Below, piece after piece: positions 55,397-63,928 of a DNA stretch of 64,000 nucleotides. The notes under the pieces were generated by a model. That model was not told the DNA's origin, searched no databases, and saw only the letters and a program-made list of their open reading frames with translations. Origin of the DNA: Paracoccus seriniphilus (GTDB lineage Bacteria > Pseudomonadota > Alphaproteobacteria > Rhodobacterales > Rhodobacteraceae); the NCBI RefSeq assembly GCF_028553745.1, contig NZ_CP067132.1, forward strand, positions 124,001-188,000. Reading direction: 5' to 3'. Position 1 is the stretch's first letter. Each line of letters opens with the position of its first letter. Both the position numbers and the translations under genes were made by a program.

Positions 55397-57988
55397 ATGA
55401 CGGTGGAATTCTTCAGCGACTGGAACCAGCAACCCTTTGCCAAGCTGGAAGGCAATGCCAGCGTCCACCGTCCCGAACAGATGATGCGCGGCTGGACCGA
55501 GGTTGACGGGCTGGAGGCCAGCGTCGGCCCGCGTTCACTGATAGATGCCGGATTGCTGGAGCTGCTGGCCAGCTATCGCCGCGCGGTCTGCAGGATCATG
55601 TGTCAGGGCACTGATCATCGCGGCGTGACGGGCAGTTGGTCGGGCACTGGTTTTCTGGTCGGGCCGAACCTGTTGCTGACCAATCATCACGTGCTCAACA
55701 GCGTCGCCACCGCCATCGAGGCCCGCGTCGATTTCGAATATGAAAGATCGCGCGAGCAATTGTCCGGTGCGGCGGCGGCGGGCTATGGGCCGCGCCGGGA
55801 ATTGCGCCTCGATCCTGAACGACTGTTCGTCACCAGCCCGGCAATTGGCGGGCTGGATTATACCTTTGTGCGCATCGCCGAGGATGTCGCGCAGCAATAT
55901 GGCCATATCCCGATGTCACGCGGCTCTTTCACGGGGCGGCGCTATGAGCCGGTCTTTCTGCTGCATCATCCGAAGGGCGATCTGAAACAGGCTTCGGTCG
56001 ATGATACCGAGATCCTGAATATCGACGCCGATCTGTTACTCTATGCTGCCGATACCGATGCCGGTTCGTCGGGCGCGCCGGTCATCACCCGCAATGGCAA
56101 GCTTTGCGCGCTGCATCATGCCTATCGCAACCGCGAACAGATGGACGCCCTGCATGCCGGACGCGCGCCGGCTCTGGTCGATGGCGGGGACTATGCGGTG
56201 GCGAATGAAGGCATCAAGATTTCCGCCATTGCGATCGATCTGGAAACCCAGCTGAATGGTCGCGGTCCCGATCAGGCCGCCATACGCGAGGTCCTGTCGA
56301 ATTTCATCGACACCGACACCCTGACCGGCCCCTTTGGCGTGCTGGGCCGGCGCACCCGCACGGAAAGCAATCACCTGCAATCGGGCACCGCCCGCGTGGC
56401 CGAGGCCATCAATGCCACCGAGCAGGATCTGGATATCGCCGTCTGGAACATGGAATGGCTGAATGCCCTGCATGATGACAATGCCATCCGAAAACGCATT
56501 GCCACGGTTTTTGCCGATCTGACCCATGACGCCTGGGTGCTGAACGGCATTTCCCCCGAGGCCGCCATGGCCCTGCGGCGCACGTTGCGTGACAATTTCG
56601 GGCAGGAATATGACTGCATCCATGCCGAGGACGAAATCCACCCTGCCCAGCCCAGCATTTCGATCATCTACAATTCCCGCACCGTGGCCGTTACCCGCAA
56701 ACCGTGGCCGCCCGAGGTCGAGGCACTTTGGCGGCTGCGCGCCGGGCGCGACATCGGCCTGCAGTCGCTGGATGGACCGGTCTTTCCAAGCTTTCCTGCC
56801 CGTTTCGAACTGACCGTCTTGCAACGCGAGGTCGAGACGTCTCTGACGGTCCTGCCGCTTTTCGTCGGAGAACGCAGCAACGCCATGCTGCGCCGGGCGG
56901 TTGCAGCGCGCCTGCTGCGCGTTATCGTCGACCAGATGGGCACGCAGGTAGATGCCAGACAGGACTGGTTGATCCTGGGCGATACCAATACACCATTGCG
57001 GGCAGCACGTCTTGATGCCCTGCGCGCGCTGGATTTCGACCCGGTGATCGCATTTGACCGCGAACGTGGCGGCATCACCTATCTGGCCGGGCGGCGCAGG
57101 ATCATGTCGCATATCTTCGTGCCCAAGGGGATGCAGACCATCGACAATGACGGGGGGCTTGTCACGACGGTCGAACATGCCTTCGAGGGCGAGTTCATCG
57201 ATTCCGTCACCGGGTCGACCCCCTTCGGATTGCGTATCTCGTTGCAGGACCCTTCGATCGCCTCGGATCTGGCGCAGATGGACCGGTTCCTGGCCGACCG
57301 ACCCAGGCATGGTTCCCCCGAAGCCCCCCGCCTGCCGGCACCGGACACCACCCATGATTGGGTCTGGCAGGGGCTGAACAAAAGGGATTTCGTTCGCCAG
57401 AACCGCGCCGGGCTGCTTCTGGCCGTCGCGAATGCGAATGCCGGTCTTGCAGCGGACGACATTCCACTGCATCTGCGCGATCTCGTGGTGCTGATCTATT
57501 GCGAGGCCGGTTTCCGCAATGGCGCGATGGACCCACAAGCCTATCACAGTCTGGGCGAACGCGGCCTGCTGCCCCTGCCCGACAATCTGTCCTACTGGAT
57601 CGGCGGCGAGGTCCCCCGCCATGACAGGCTGCTGCCGCTGGCGCGCAATATCACGCTCTATGCCCGCTATCTGGCGCAGGTGAAGAACCGCGCGGTGCGG
57701 CCCTCGTCGGCAGGAATGCTCTATCGTGACCTGTTCCGTGCATCGGAAATCATCGACCACCCGGAACGTCAATCCGCGCTGCTGGCAGGAATCATCCATG
57801 GCTATTTCGTCGGGCAGAACTTCCGCTCGGGACAGGCGCCCGAGCCAGCCCAGCTGCTGGCGCGCTATTGTCGTGATCTGCCGGCCGATCAGATCGTTCA
57901 GGGCACCGGATATGTCCATGAGCAGACAGCCATCCTGCGCAATCGCCAGGCCAATATCGACGCCGCATTGCGTCACGACTGGGCCTGA
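55397..57988 (+). CDS. Trypsin-like protease + EEP-like + transglycosylase-like protein
   Basis: An 863-residue protein. Residues 60-285 form a V8/trypsin-like serine protease with triad His98 (LLTNHHVL), Asp154 (GLDYTF) and Ser225 (DAGSSGAPV). Residues 345-610 resemble an endonuclease/exonuclease/phosphatase fold: DIAVWNMEW with Glu353, and LILGDTNTP with Asp529 and Asn531. The final SDH motif is not found (SVTGSTPFGL instead), so this part may be inactive. Residues 670-765 resemble a lytic transglycosylase (YCEAGF with Glu703, GERGLLPLPDN, LARNITLYARYL). No signal peptide. Assignment of the last two domains is tentative. Confidence 0.75.
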   Translation: MTVEFFSDWNQQPFAKLEGNASVHRPEQMMRGWTEVDGLEASVGPRSLIDAGLLELLASYRRAVCRIMCQGTDHRGVTGSWSGTGFLVGPNLLLTNHHVLNSVATAIEARVDFEYERSREQLSGAAAAGYGPRRELRLDPERLFVTSPAIGGLDYTFVRIAEDVAQQYGHIPMSRGSFTGRRYEPVFLLHHPKGDLKQASVDDTEILNIDADLLLYAADTDAGSSGAPVITRNGKLCALHHAYRNREQMDALHAGRAPALVDGGDYAVANEGIKISAIAIDLETQLNGRGPDQAAIREVLSNFIDTDTLTGPFGVLGRRTRTESNHLQSGTARVAEAINATEQDLDIAVWNMEWLNALHDDNAIRKRIATVFADLTHDAWVLNGISPEAAMALRRTLRDNFGQEYDCIHAEDEIHPAQPSISIIYNSRTVAVTRKPWPPEVEALWRLRAGRDIGLQSLDGPVFPSFPARFELTVLQREVETSLTVLPLFVGERSNAMLRRAVAARLLRVIVDQMGTQVDARQDWLILGDTNTPLRAARLDALRALDFDPVIAFDRERGGITYLAGRRRIMSHIFVPKGMQTIDNDGGLVTTVEHAFEGEFIDSVTGSTPFGLRISLQDPSIASDLAQMDRFLADRPRHGSPEAPRLPAPDTTHDWVWQGLNKRDFVRQNRAGLLLAVANANAGLAADDIPLHLRDLVVLIYCEAGFRNGAMDPQAYHSLGERGLLPLPDNLSYWIGGEVPRHDRLLPLARNITLYARYLAQVKNRAVRPSSAGMLYRDLFRASEIIDHPERQSALLAGIIHGYFVGQNFRSGQAPEPAQLLARYCRDLPADQIVQGTGYVHEQTAILRNRQANIDAALRHDWA

Positions 57989-58081
57989 CGTCCGCCCCCC
58001 GCGCGGCGCATTAAATTGCGCCTGCGACGGGTTCCCGCTAGGAAGGATCAGGCCAGATTGACATGAAACGGATGAGGCAGG

Positions 58082-58981
58082 GTGAATACGCGTTTTCTGG
58101 AAACCTTCGTCACCGTCGCCAATCTGGGCAGCTTTCGCGCCGCTGCCGAGCAACTGAACATCAGTCAGGCCACCGTTTCCAGCCGTATCTCGGCGCTGGA
58201 AACGGAACTGGGCGTGAATCTTTTTGACCGGGAATTTCACGCCACCCGCATCACCGTGGTCGGCGCGTTGATCCTGGACAAGGCCCAGGACATCCTGGCG
58301 GCCGAACGCAAGCTGTTGACCACCCTTTCAGACCCTGCCACGGCGGCGGGGCGCGTGCGGCTGGGGCTGGTCACCTCGATCGTGCACACATGGCTTTGCG
58401 ATCTGATGGAAGAGGTCGCCCGGTGCTATCCCCGGCTGGAGATGGAGCTGACCATCGAGCCGACGACCAATATTGCCGCCACATTCGATCGCGGCGGTCT
58501 GGACATGCTGTTGACGACACAGGAACAGCAGGACGAACAGACCGCCTGCATGGAGTTGCCGCCACTTGCGATGGGCTGGTTCGGACCCGCCGGAATGCGT
58601 GATGAATCGCTGACGCTGGCGGATGTGATCACCGGGCCGCTGATCACCTTTACCCGCAATTCCCGCCCGCATGCCAATGTCCTTGCGCTGTTCGAAGAAC
58701 AGGGGCTGCGCCCCTCTATGGTGCATTGCGTGACCTCGATTTCGGCCATCGCGCGTCTGACCGAGCGCGGGCTTGGCATTGCCACCCTGCCGCGGGGCTG
58801 CGATCTGGCCGGGCCGGACCTTTGTGAATTGCAGGTCGATGCGACGCTGCCCGATCTGCCACTGTATTGCGTCTGGCGCCGCAACTCTGATGCCGCCATC
58901 TATCGCGCCATTGCCGACCTGGCCCGGACCTGCGCCGAAGCGCATCGCGCCGCGTCTGGTTCTGATTTGAAATCAATGTGA
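58082..58981 (+). CDS. LysR family regulator of the DUF4286-TRAP operon
   Basis: A 299-residue regulator starting at GTG. FVTVANLGSFRAAAEQLNIS and QATVSSRISALETELGVNLF form the winged helix. The ligand domain follows. It lies in the same direction as, and 136 bases before, the DUF4286 gene. Its stop codon overlaps a perfect dyad GTGATAG-N7-CTATCAC, probably its operator for the operon downstream. Confidence 0.88.
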   Translation: MNTRFLETFVTVANLGSFRAAAEQLNISQATVSSRISALETELGVNLFDREFHATRITVVGALILDKAQDILAAERKLLTTLSDPATAAGRVRLGLVTSIVHTWLCDLMEEVARCYPRLEMELTIEPTTNIAATFDRGGLDMLLTTQEQQDEQTACMELPPLAMGWFGPAGMRDESLTLADVITGPLITFTRNSRPHANVLALFEEQGLRPSMVHCVTSISAIARLTERGLGIATLPRGCDLAGPDLCELQVDATLPDLPLYCVWRRNSDAAIYRAIADLARTCAEAHRAASGSDLKSM

Positions 58982-58998
58982 TAGAAAAACCCTATCAC
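58978..58998. promoter_or_regulatory. Candidate LysR operator overlapping the lysR stop codon
   Basis: GTGATAG and CTATCAC are separated by seven bases and fit T-N11-A (T58982, A58994). The TGA stop of lysR lies inside the left arm. The site is 120 bases upstream of the DUF4286 start. Confidence 0.6.
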
Positions 58999-59117
58999 CC
59001 CTGAACAGAAATTCCCGTTTGCCTGAAAGGCGGATTCGGCTGAACCTTGTCCAAATGCAATCGACGCGGCGCAGGGCCATCCGTCCTGTCGGCCTCGTCC
59101 CCCACGCAGGACTCAAC

Positions 59118-59786
59118 ATGAGCAAGATCCGTTCGACAGAAGAAGCCCAATTGTTCGTGTGGAGCGACGTCGATCCCGACCACGAGGCCGATTTCAACCT
59201 GTGGTATGATCGCGAACATATGGAAGAACGCGTCCGCATCGACGGCTTTACCGGCGCCCGCCGCTATCGCGCGGTGTCGGGCTCGGCCCGTCGCTATCTG
59301 GCTTTGTATCGCGCGACCTCGCTGGCTGACTTCACCTCGGCCGCCTATCAAAAGGCCTTCACCCAGCAAACCCAATGGTCGGTGACCAATTTCACGCGCA
59401 TGTCCAACACCCGCCGCCGGGTCATGCAGGTGGCACTGGAGGGCGGATTTGGCTGGGGCGCAGCGGTCGCGATGATCGAACTGATCCCCGGCGCGGTCGA
59501 TCTGGAGACCATGCGTGCAGCCATGGAAGACCTGCTGGCGGTCGAAGGCGTCCTGCGTGTTCATTACATGATCCCGGATGAAACCCTTTCGACGCCCCTG
59601 CCCTCGGAACAGCGCGAGGGTCGCGTCCTGGCCCCCTGCCTTGTTGTCGATGTCACGACCGAGCCGGTGGCCGAGGCAACCCTGCGACAGTTGACCGAAC
59701 GCTTTGACGGCGCGCTGCGCGAGGCGCAGACCTTCACCCTGCTCTGGGCGCTGAACGAAGACGACCTGCCGCCTTTGGCAGAGTGA
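59118..59786 (+). CDS. DUF4286 family protein
   Basis: A 222-residue cytoplasmic protein of the DUF4286 family. FVWSDVDPDHEADFNLWYDR and EHMEERVRIDGFTGARRYRA are the typical pair of stretches; the family has a dimeric ferredoxin-like (EthD-type) fold. Function is unknown, but members often sit with TRAP transporters and amidases for small organic acids. The start at 59118 follows AGGACTCAAC; the frame extends into the lysR 3' region without a site. A long hairpin follows. Confidence 0.72.
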   Translation: MSKIRSTEEAQLFVWSDVDPDHEADFNLWYDREHMEERVRIDGFTGARRYRAVSGSARRYLALYRATSLADFTSAAYQKAFTQQTQWSVTNFTRMSNTRRRVMQVALEGGFGWGAAVAMIELIPGAVDLETMRAAMEDLLAVEGVLRVHYMIPDETLSTPLPSEQREGRVLAPCLVVDVTTEPVAEATLRQLTERFDGALREAQTFTLLWALNEDDLPPLAE

Positions 59787-59793
59787 CAGAAAG

Positions 59794-59821
59794 CCGGACC
59801 GGGGGCTGCCCCTCGGTCCGG
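59794..59821 (+). other. Intercistronic hairpin before dctP
   Basis: CCGGACCG and CGGTCCGG form a perfect outer stem, and GGGG/CCCC pair inside it. It lies eight bases after the DUF4286 stop and 42 bases before dctP. The tail TTCAATACC is only weakly T-rich, so it may be a partial terminator or a processing signal. Confidence 0.55.
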
Positions 59822-59863
59822 TTCAATACCCAAAAACGATAACCGATCGGGAGTTGACTACAG

Positions 59864-60823
59864 ATGAAACGCTTTCTTCTTGGTACCGCAATCGCAGTCT
59901 TCGGCGCAGGTCTGGCGCAGGCCGAAACATGGAAAATGTCCGCCGATGCGCCGGACGGCAACTATCTGACCCAGAACATCCGTGCCTTTGCCGAAGACGT
60001 CGCCCGCCTGTCCGATGGTGAACTGGAAATCGAGGTCGTCTCGAATTCGGTTCTGCTCAAGCGAACCGATCTGAAACGCGGCGTTCAGCGTGGCATCGTC
60101 CCGATCGGCGAGGTTCTGATCTCGGCCCTGGGCAATGAAGATGCGGTCTATTCCGCCGACGCCGTGCCGCTGCTGGCAACGACCTTTGACGAGGCCAAGG
60201 CACTTTGGGATGCCTCGCGCCCGATCTATGAAGAAAAGCTGGCCGAAGATGGGCTGGTGCTGCTGTTTGCCGCGCCCTGGCCCCCTCAGGGCATCTACAT
60301 GAACAGCGAAGTGACCGATGCCTCTTCCTTCGAAGGGGTCAAATTCCGCGCCTACAACCCTTCGACCGCGCGTCTGGCCGAACTTCTGGGTGCCGTGCCC
60401 GCGACCATCGCCACGGCCGAAATCTCGCAGGCGTTCTCGACCGGCGTGATCAATGGCATGATCACCTCGCCCTCGACCGGCGTGGACAGCCAGGCATGGG
60501 ATTTCGTGTCCCACTACTATGACGTGCAGGCCTTCATTCCCAAGAACATGGTCATCGTGAACCAGTCCTCTTACGACGCCCTGTCCGACGAGGTGAAGAC
60601 TGCTCTGCGCGAAGCCGCCGAAGTGGCCGAGACCCGCGGCTGGGAGATGGCCGAAACCGCCACCGCCGAGGCCACGCAGACCATGGCCGACAATGGCATG
60701 CAGGTTCTGCCCACTCCCGAGGGGCTGGCCAGCGATTTCGAGGAAATCGCGGCGACCATGCGCGCGGAATGGCTGGAAGAGGCTGGTGAAGAGGGCCAGA
60801 CCATTGTCGACGCCATGAAGTAA
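59864..60823 (+). CDS. dctP: TRAP transporter solute-binding protein
   Basis: A 319-residue periplasmic DctP protein with signal RFLLGTAIAVFGAGLAQAE. TWKMSADAPDGNYLTQNIRA and GVKFRAYNPSTARLAELLGA are typical. It forms a contiguous dctP-dctQ-dctM set, unlike the split system at the window start. The amidase downstream suggests an amide or a short acylated compound as ligand, which is inference. A perfect 12-base stem follows. Confidence 0.9.
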   Translation: MKRFLLGTAIAVFGAGLAQAETWKMSADAPDGNYLTQNIRAFAEDVARLSDGELEIEVVSNSVLLKRTDLKRGVQRGIVPIGEVLISALGNEDAVYSADAVPLLATTFDEAKALWDASRPIYEEKLAEDGLVLLFAAPWPPQGIYMNSEVTDASSFEGVKFRAYNPSTARLAELLGAVPATIATAEISQAFSTGVINGMITSPSTGVDSQAWDFVSHYYDVQAFIPKNMVIVNQSSYDALSDEVKTALREAAEVAETRGWEMAETATAEATQTMADNGMQVLPTPEGLASDFEEIAATMRAEWLEEAGEEGQTIVDAMK

Positions 60824-60832
60824 GCCCATCGT

Positions 60833-60889
60833 CCCGGCCTCCTTCGTGGAGCCGGGCCCTCTTCGTTGCGCGGCAGACCGCGCAACGAA
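60833..60889 (+). other. Two intercistronic hairpins between dctP and dctQ
   Basis: First, CCCGG-c-CTCC pairs with GGAG-CCGGG around TTCGT. Second, TTCGTTGCGCGG pairs perfectly with CCGCGCAACGAA around loop CAGA (60862-60889). Both lie in the 89-base gap after the binding-protein gene; no T-run follows either. Confidence 0.65.
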
Positions 60890-60912
60890 TTCCAGCACAG
60901 GAGAATGTCGCG

Positions 60913-61422
60913 ATGGTCCTGACCCGTCATCTGTTCAATTTCTGCGGGGCTCTGGCCGCGCTGTCCCTTGTGGGGATCGCGGTTCTGATCCTTGCGCAGA
61001 TCGTGCTGCGCCTGATGGGCAGCCAGATTCCGTCAGCCGATGATTTCGCGGCATGGGGACTGTCTGCCTCGATCTTTCTGGCGCTGCCAACCGCACTGAC
61101 CCATGGCGACCATATCCGCGTCACCTCGCTGCGCCAGCTGATGCCCCAGGGCATGGGCCATGTGGCCGATGTGCTGGCCGCCGGTTTCGCCACGATCCTG
61201 ATGGGATGGGTGGCATGGGCGATCTTTGGCTATGTCCATGAAAGCTGGAGCTATGACGATGTCAGTCAGGGCATCGTCGCCGTGCCGCTGTGGATCCCGC
61301 AGTCAGCCATGGCCTTTGGCGCGATCCTATTTGCCATCGCCTTTGCCGAAGGGACATTGCGGCTGATCCTTGGCCTGCCGGTCGAACGCGACGATGTCGC
61401 CGAACAGATGCGGGGCGAGTGA
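60913..61422 (+). CDS. dctQ: TRAP transporter small permease
   Basis: A 169-residue DctQ protein with four hydrophobic segments. IPSADDFAAWGLSASIFLAL and THGDHIRVTSL are the characteristic central stretch. AGGAGAATGTCGCG precedes the ATG. It is two bases from dctM, so the two permease subunits are translated together. Confidence 0.88.
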   Translation: MVLTRHLFNFCGALAALSLVGIAVLILAQIVLRLMGSQIPSADDFAAWGLSASIFLALPTALTHGDHIRVTSLRQLMPQGMGHVADVLAAGFATILMGWVAWAIFGYVHESWSYDDVSQGIVAVPLWIPQSAMAFGAILFAIAFAEGTLRLILGLPVERDDVAEQMRGE

Positions 61423-61424
61423 TC

Positions 61425-62723
61425 ATGGAAATCCTGTCACAGACTGCCATTCTTGTCGTCACGCTGCTGGTCCTGCTGGGATTGGGCGTCTGGGTCGGGG
61501 TGGCGCTGCTGGCCTCGGCTGTGGTGATCTTTCTGATGTTCACCTCCAGCCCTGTCGATGCCATCCTTGGCACCACCATGTGGGCGCATTCGGCCAGTTG
61601 GACACTGACCGCCCTGCCGCTGTTCATCTGGATGGGAGAAATCCTTTATCGCACCCGTCTGGCCGAAGACCTGTTCACCGGCCTTGCGCCATGGGTCGGC
61701 CGTCTGCCCGGCGGATTGGCCCATGTGAATGTCGTCGGCTGCGGCATTTTCGCGGCGGTCTCGGGGTCATCGGCGGCCACGACCGCGACCGTCGGGCGGA
61801 TTTCATTGCCCGAACTGAAATCGCGCGGCTATGACGACCGGCTTGCCATTGGCTCACTGGCAGGCTCGGGCACGCTTGGCCTGCTGATCCCGCCTTCGGT
61901 GGTGATGATCGTCTATGGCGTCGCGGCGCAGGTCTCGATCAACCGTTTGTTCATTGCCGGCGTCGTGCCGGGGCTGATGCTGATGGCTTTGTTTTCGGGA
62001 TATATCATCCTGTGGTCGCGTCTGCATCCCGAGGCGATGCCCGACCCGGAAAACCGCATCGGCTGGGGTGAACGCCTCAAGCGGCTGCGCCTGCTTCTGC
62101 CGGTCGTGGGTCTGATCATCGGCGTCATCGGCTCGATCTATGCCGGCTATGCCACCGCGACCGAGGCCGCCGCCATCGGCGTGGCCGGGGCATTGATCAT
62201 CGCCGGCATCGGCGGCTCGCTGACCCGTTCCAGTTTCATCGAGGCGCTGTTCGGGGCCACCCGCACCTCGGCCATGATCGGGCTGATCCTGCTGGGCGCG
62301 GCCTTCCTGACCTCGGCCATGAGCTTTTCGGGCCTGCCCGCAGACCTGGCCAAGGTCATCTCGGAAAGCGGCCTTGGCAAGGCCGGGCTGATCGCGGTGC
62401 TGACGGTGTTCTTTGTGCTGCTGGGCTGTTTCCTTGACGGAATCTCCATCGTCGTGCTGACCACCTCGGTCGTGATGCCCGCGATCGCGGCGGTCGGGAT
62501 CGACCCCGTCTGGTTCGGCATCTATCTGATCATCGTGGTCGAGATGGCACAGATCACGCCGCCCCTTGGCTTCAACCTGTTCGTGATCCAGAACCTGACC
62601 GGGCGCGGCATCTTTGAAATCACCCGGATGATCGTGCCCTATTTCCTGATCCTCGTGCTGGCCGTGATCCTGCTGACCGCGTTCCCCGGCATTGCCACCT
62701 GGCTTGTCCAACAAACGATCTGA
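61425..62723 (+). CDS. dctM: TRAP transporter large permease
   Basis: A 432-residue DctM channel. LFTGLAPWVGRLPGGLAHVN, GIFAAVSGSSAATTATVGR and SLAGSGTLGLLIPPSVVMIV are typical. The start at 61425 is chosen close to the dctQ stop; the frame is open further upstream inside dctQ. Normal family length, about twelve membrane segments. The amidase gene follows eight bases later. Confidence 0.92.
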   Translation: MEILSQTAILVVTLLVLLGLGVWVGVALLASAVVIFLMFTSSPVDAILGTTMWAHSASWTLTALPLFIWMGEILYRTRLAEDLFTGLAPWVGRLPGGLAHVNVVGCGIFAAVSGSSAATTATVGRISLPELKSRGYDDRLAIGSLAGSGTLGLLIPPSVVMIVYGVAAQVSINRLFIAGVVPGLMLMALFSGYIILWSRLHPEAMPDPENRIGWGERLKRLRLLLPVVGLIIGVIGSIYAGYATATEAAAIGVAGALIIAGIGGSLTRSSFIEALFGATRTSAMIGLILLGAAFLTSAMSFSGLPADLAKVISESGLGKAGLIAVLTVFFVLLGCFLDGISIVVLTTSVVMPAIAAVGIDPVWFGIYLIIVVEMAQITPPLGFNLFVIQNLTGRGIFEITRMIVPYFLILVLAVILLTAFPGIATWLVQQTI

Positions 62724-62731
62724 GACCGCAA

Positions 62732-63928
62732 ATGACCCAAGACCTTCTGAACCAAGCCCGCGCCCAGGCCACTGCGCCCGATTTCATCCAGGTCTTCGAC
62801 GACCCGATCACCGCCGAAGGCCCGCTGTCGGGCCTGACCGTGGCGGTCAAGGATCTGTTCGACGTGCAGGGCTATGCCACCGGCGCAGGAACCGCGCCGC
62901 GGACTGACCGTCCGCTTGCCACGCGCGACGCTGCGGCGGTTGCGCGGCTGCGTGCGGCGGGTGCGGGGCTGATCGGTCATGCCAATATGACCGAATATGC
63001 CTATTCCGGGCTGGGATTGAACCCCCATCACGGCACGCCACTGACACCCCTGATAGAGGGCTGCATCGCCGGTGGCTCGACCTCGGGCGGGGCGTCGGCC
63101 GTGGCGCGCGGCGTGGCCGATATCGCGCTTGGCACCGACACCGGCGGCTCGGCCCGTATTCCGGCGGCCTTCTGCGGCATCTACGGGTTCAAGCCGACCG
63201 CAAGCACGATCCCGCGCGATGGCGCGGTGCCTCTGTCGCATTCGCTGGACAGCGTCGGCGTGCTGACCCGTGATCCGGCCCTGTTGCGCCCGACGCTGAA
63301 CGTGCTGCGCGACACGCCCCTGCCTGCCGCCGACATGCCCGGCACGGTGATCGTGCCGCAGAACTTCGGGCTGGACGATGTGGCACCGGAAATCGTTGAA
63401 GCCTTCGAGACCGCGCTGGAGGTTCTGGCCGAGGGCGGCATCTCGATCCGCCGCCTGTCACTGCCCTTCTTTGACCGCTATCGCGCCCTGCCTGTCTGGC
63501 AGTTCTCGGCGGTGGAATCGCGCTGCCATCATGGCGCGGAATATGACGCCCATCGTGACAGGCTGGACCCGCGCGTCGCCTCGCGCATGGCACGGGCCGA
63601 AGAAACCGATGCCCCCGGCTATGCCCGCACCTTGCTGGCGCGTCAGGCATTGGCCGATGAGGCCACACGCATCTTTGCCGACATGCCGATCCTCTTGCCA
63701 AGCGTTGCCATCATGCCCCCGCGGCTGAGCGATCTGGAGGATGATGCAAGCTATGACCGGCTGAACCTGCTGGCCCTGCGCAATACCAGCCTGGCCAATG
63801 TCATCGACGGCTGCTCGGTCAGCCTGCCGCTGGCCGATCTGCCCGGTGCCGGGCTGATGCTGACCGGTCCGCGTGGCAGCGATGCCATGATGCTGGGCAT
63901 GGCCGAAGTGCTGGCCTCGGAACTATGA
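62732..63928 (+). CDS. Amidase signature family hydrolase
   Basis: A 398-residue cytoplasmic hydrolase of the amidase signature family. The Ser-cisSer-Lys triad is visible as Lys40 (TVAVKDLFD), Ser116 or Ser118 (AGGSTSGGAS) and Ser140 (TDTGGSARIPA). It resembles the shorter AtzE/allophanate-type members. It presumably cleaves the imported amide. The stop overlaps the next start (ATGA), so the operon continues past the window. Confidence 0.88.
   Translation: MTQDLLNQARAQATAPDFIQVFDDPITAEGPLSGLTVAVKDLFDVQGYATGAGTAPRTDRPLATRDAAAVARLRAAGAGLIGHANMTEYAYSGLGLNPHHGTPLTPLIEGCIAGGSTSGGASAVARGVADIALGTDTGGSARIPAAFCGIYGFKPTASTIPRDGAVPLSHSLDSVGVLTRDPALLRPTLNVLRDTPLPAADMPGTVIVPQNFGLDDVAPEIVEAFETALEVLAEGGISIRRLSLPFFDRYRALPVWQFSAVESRCHHGAEYDAHRDRLDPRVASRMARAEETDAPGYARTLLARQALADEATRIFADMPILLPSVAIMPPRLSDLEDDASYDRLNLLALRNTSLANVIDGCSVSLPLADLPGAGLMLTGPRGSDAMMLGMAEVLASEL

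Noticed and set aside
58005..58022. GGCGCA-N6-TGCGCC dyad before the LysR gene
   Set aside because: Only six-base arms in a GC-rich gap; it could be an operator or a weak terminator stem, and I cannot choose between them or exclude chance.
56036..58240. A 734-codon open frame on the minus strand
   Set aside because: Antisense to the protease multi-domain gene and the LysR gene, with low-complexity composition and no ribosome site or domain.
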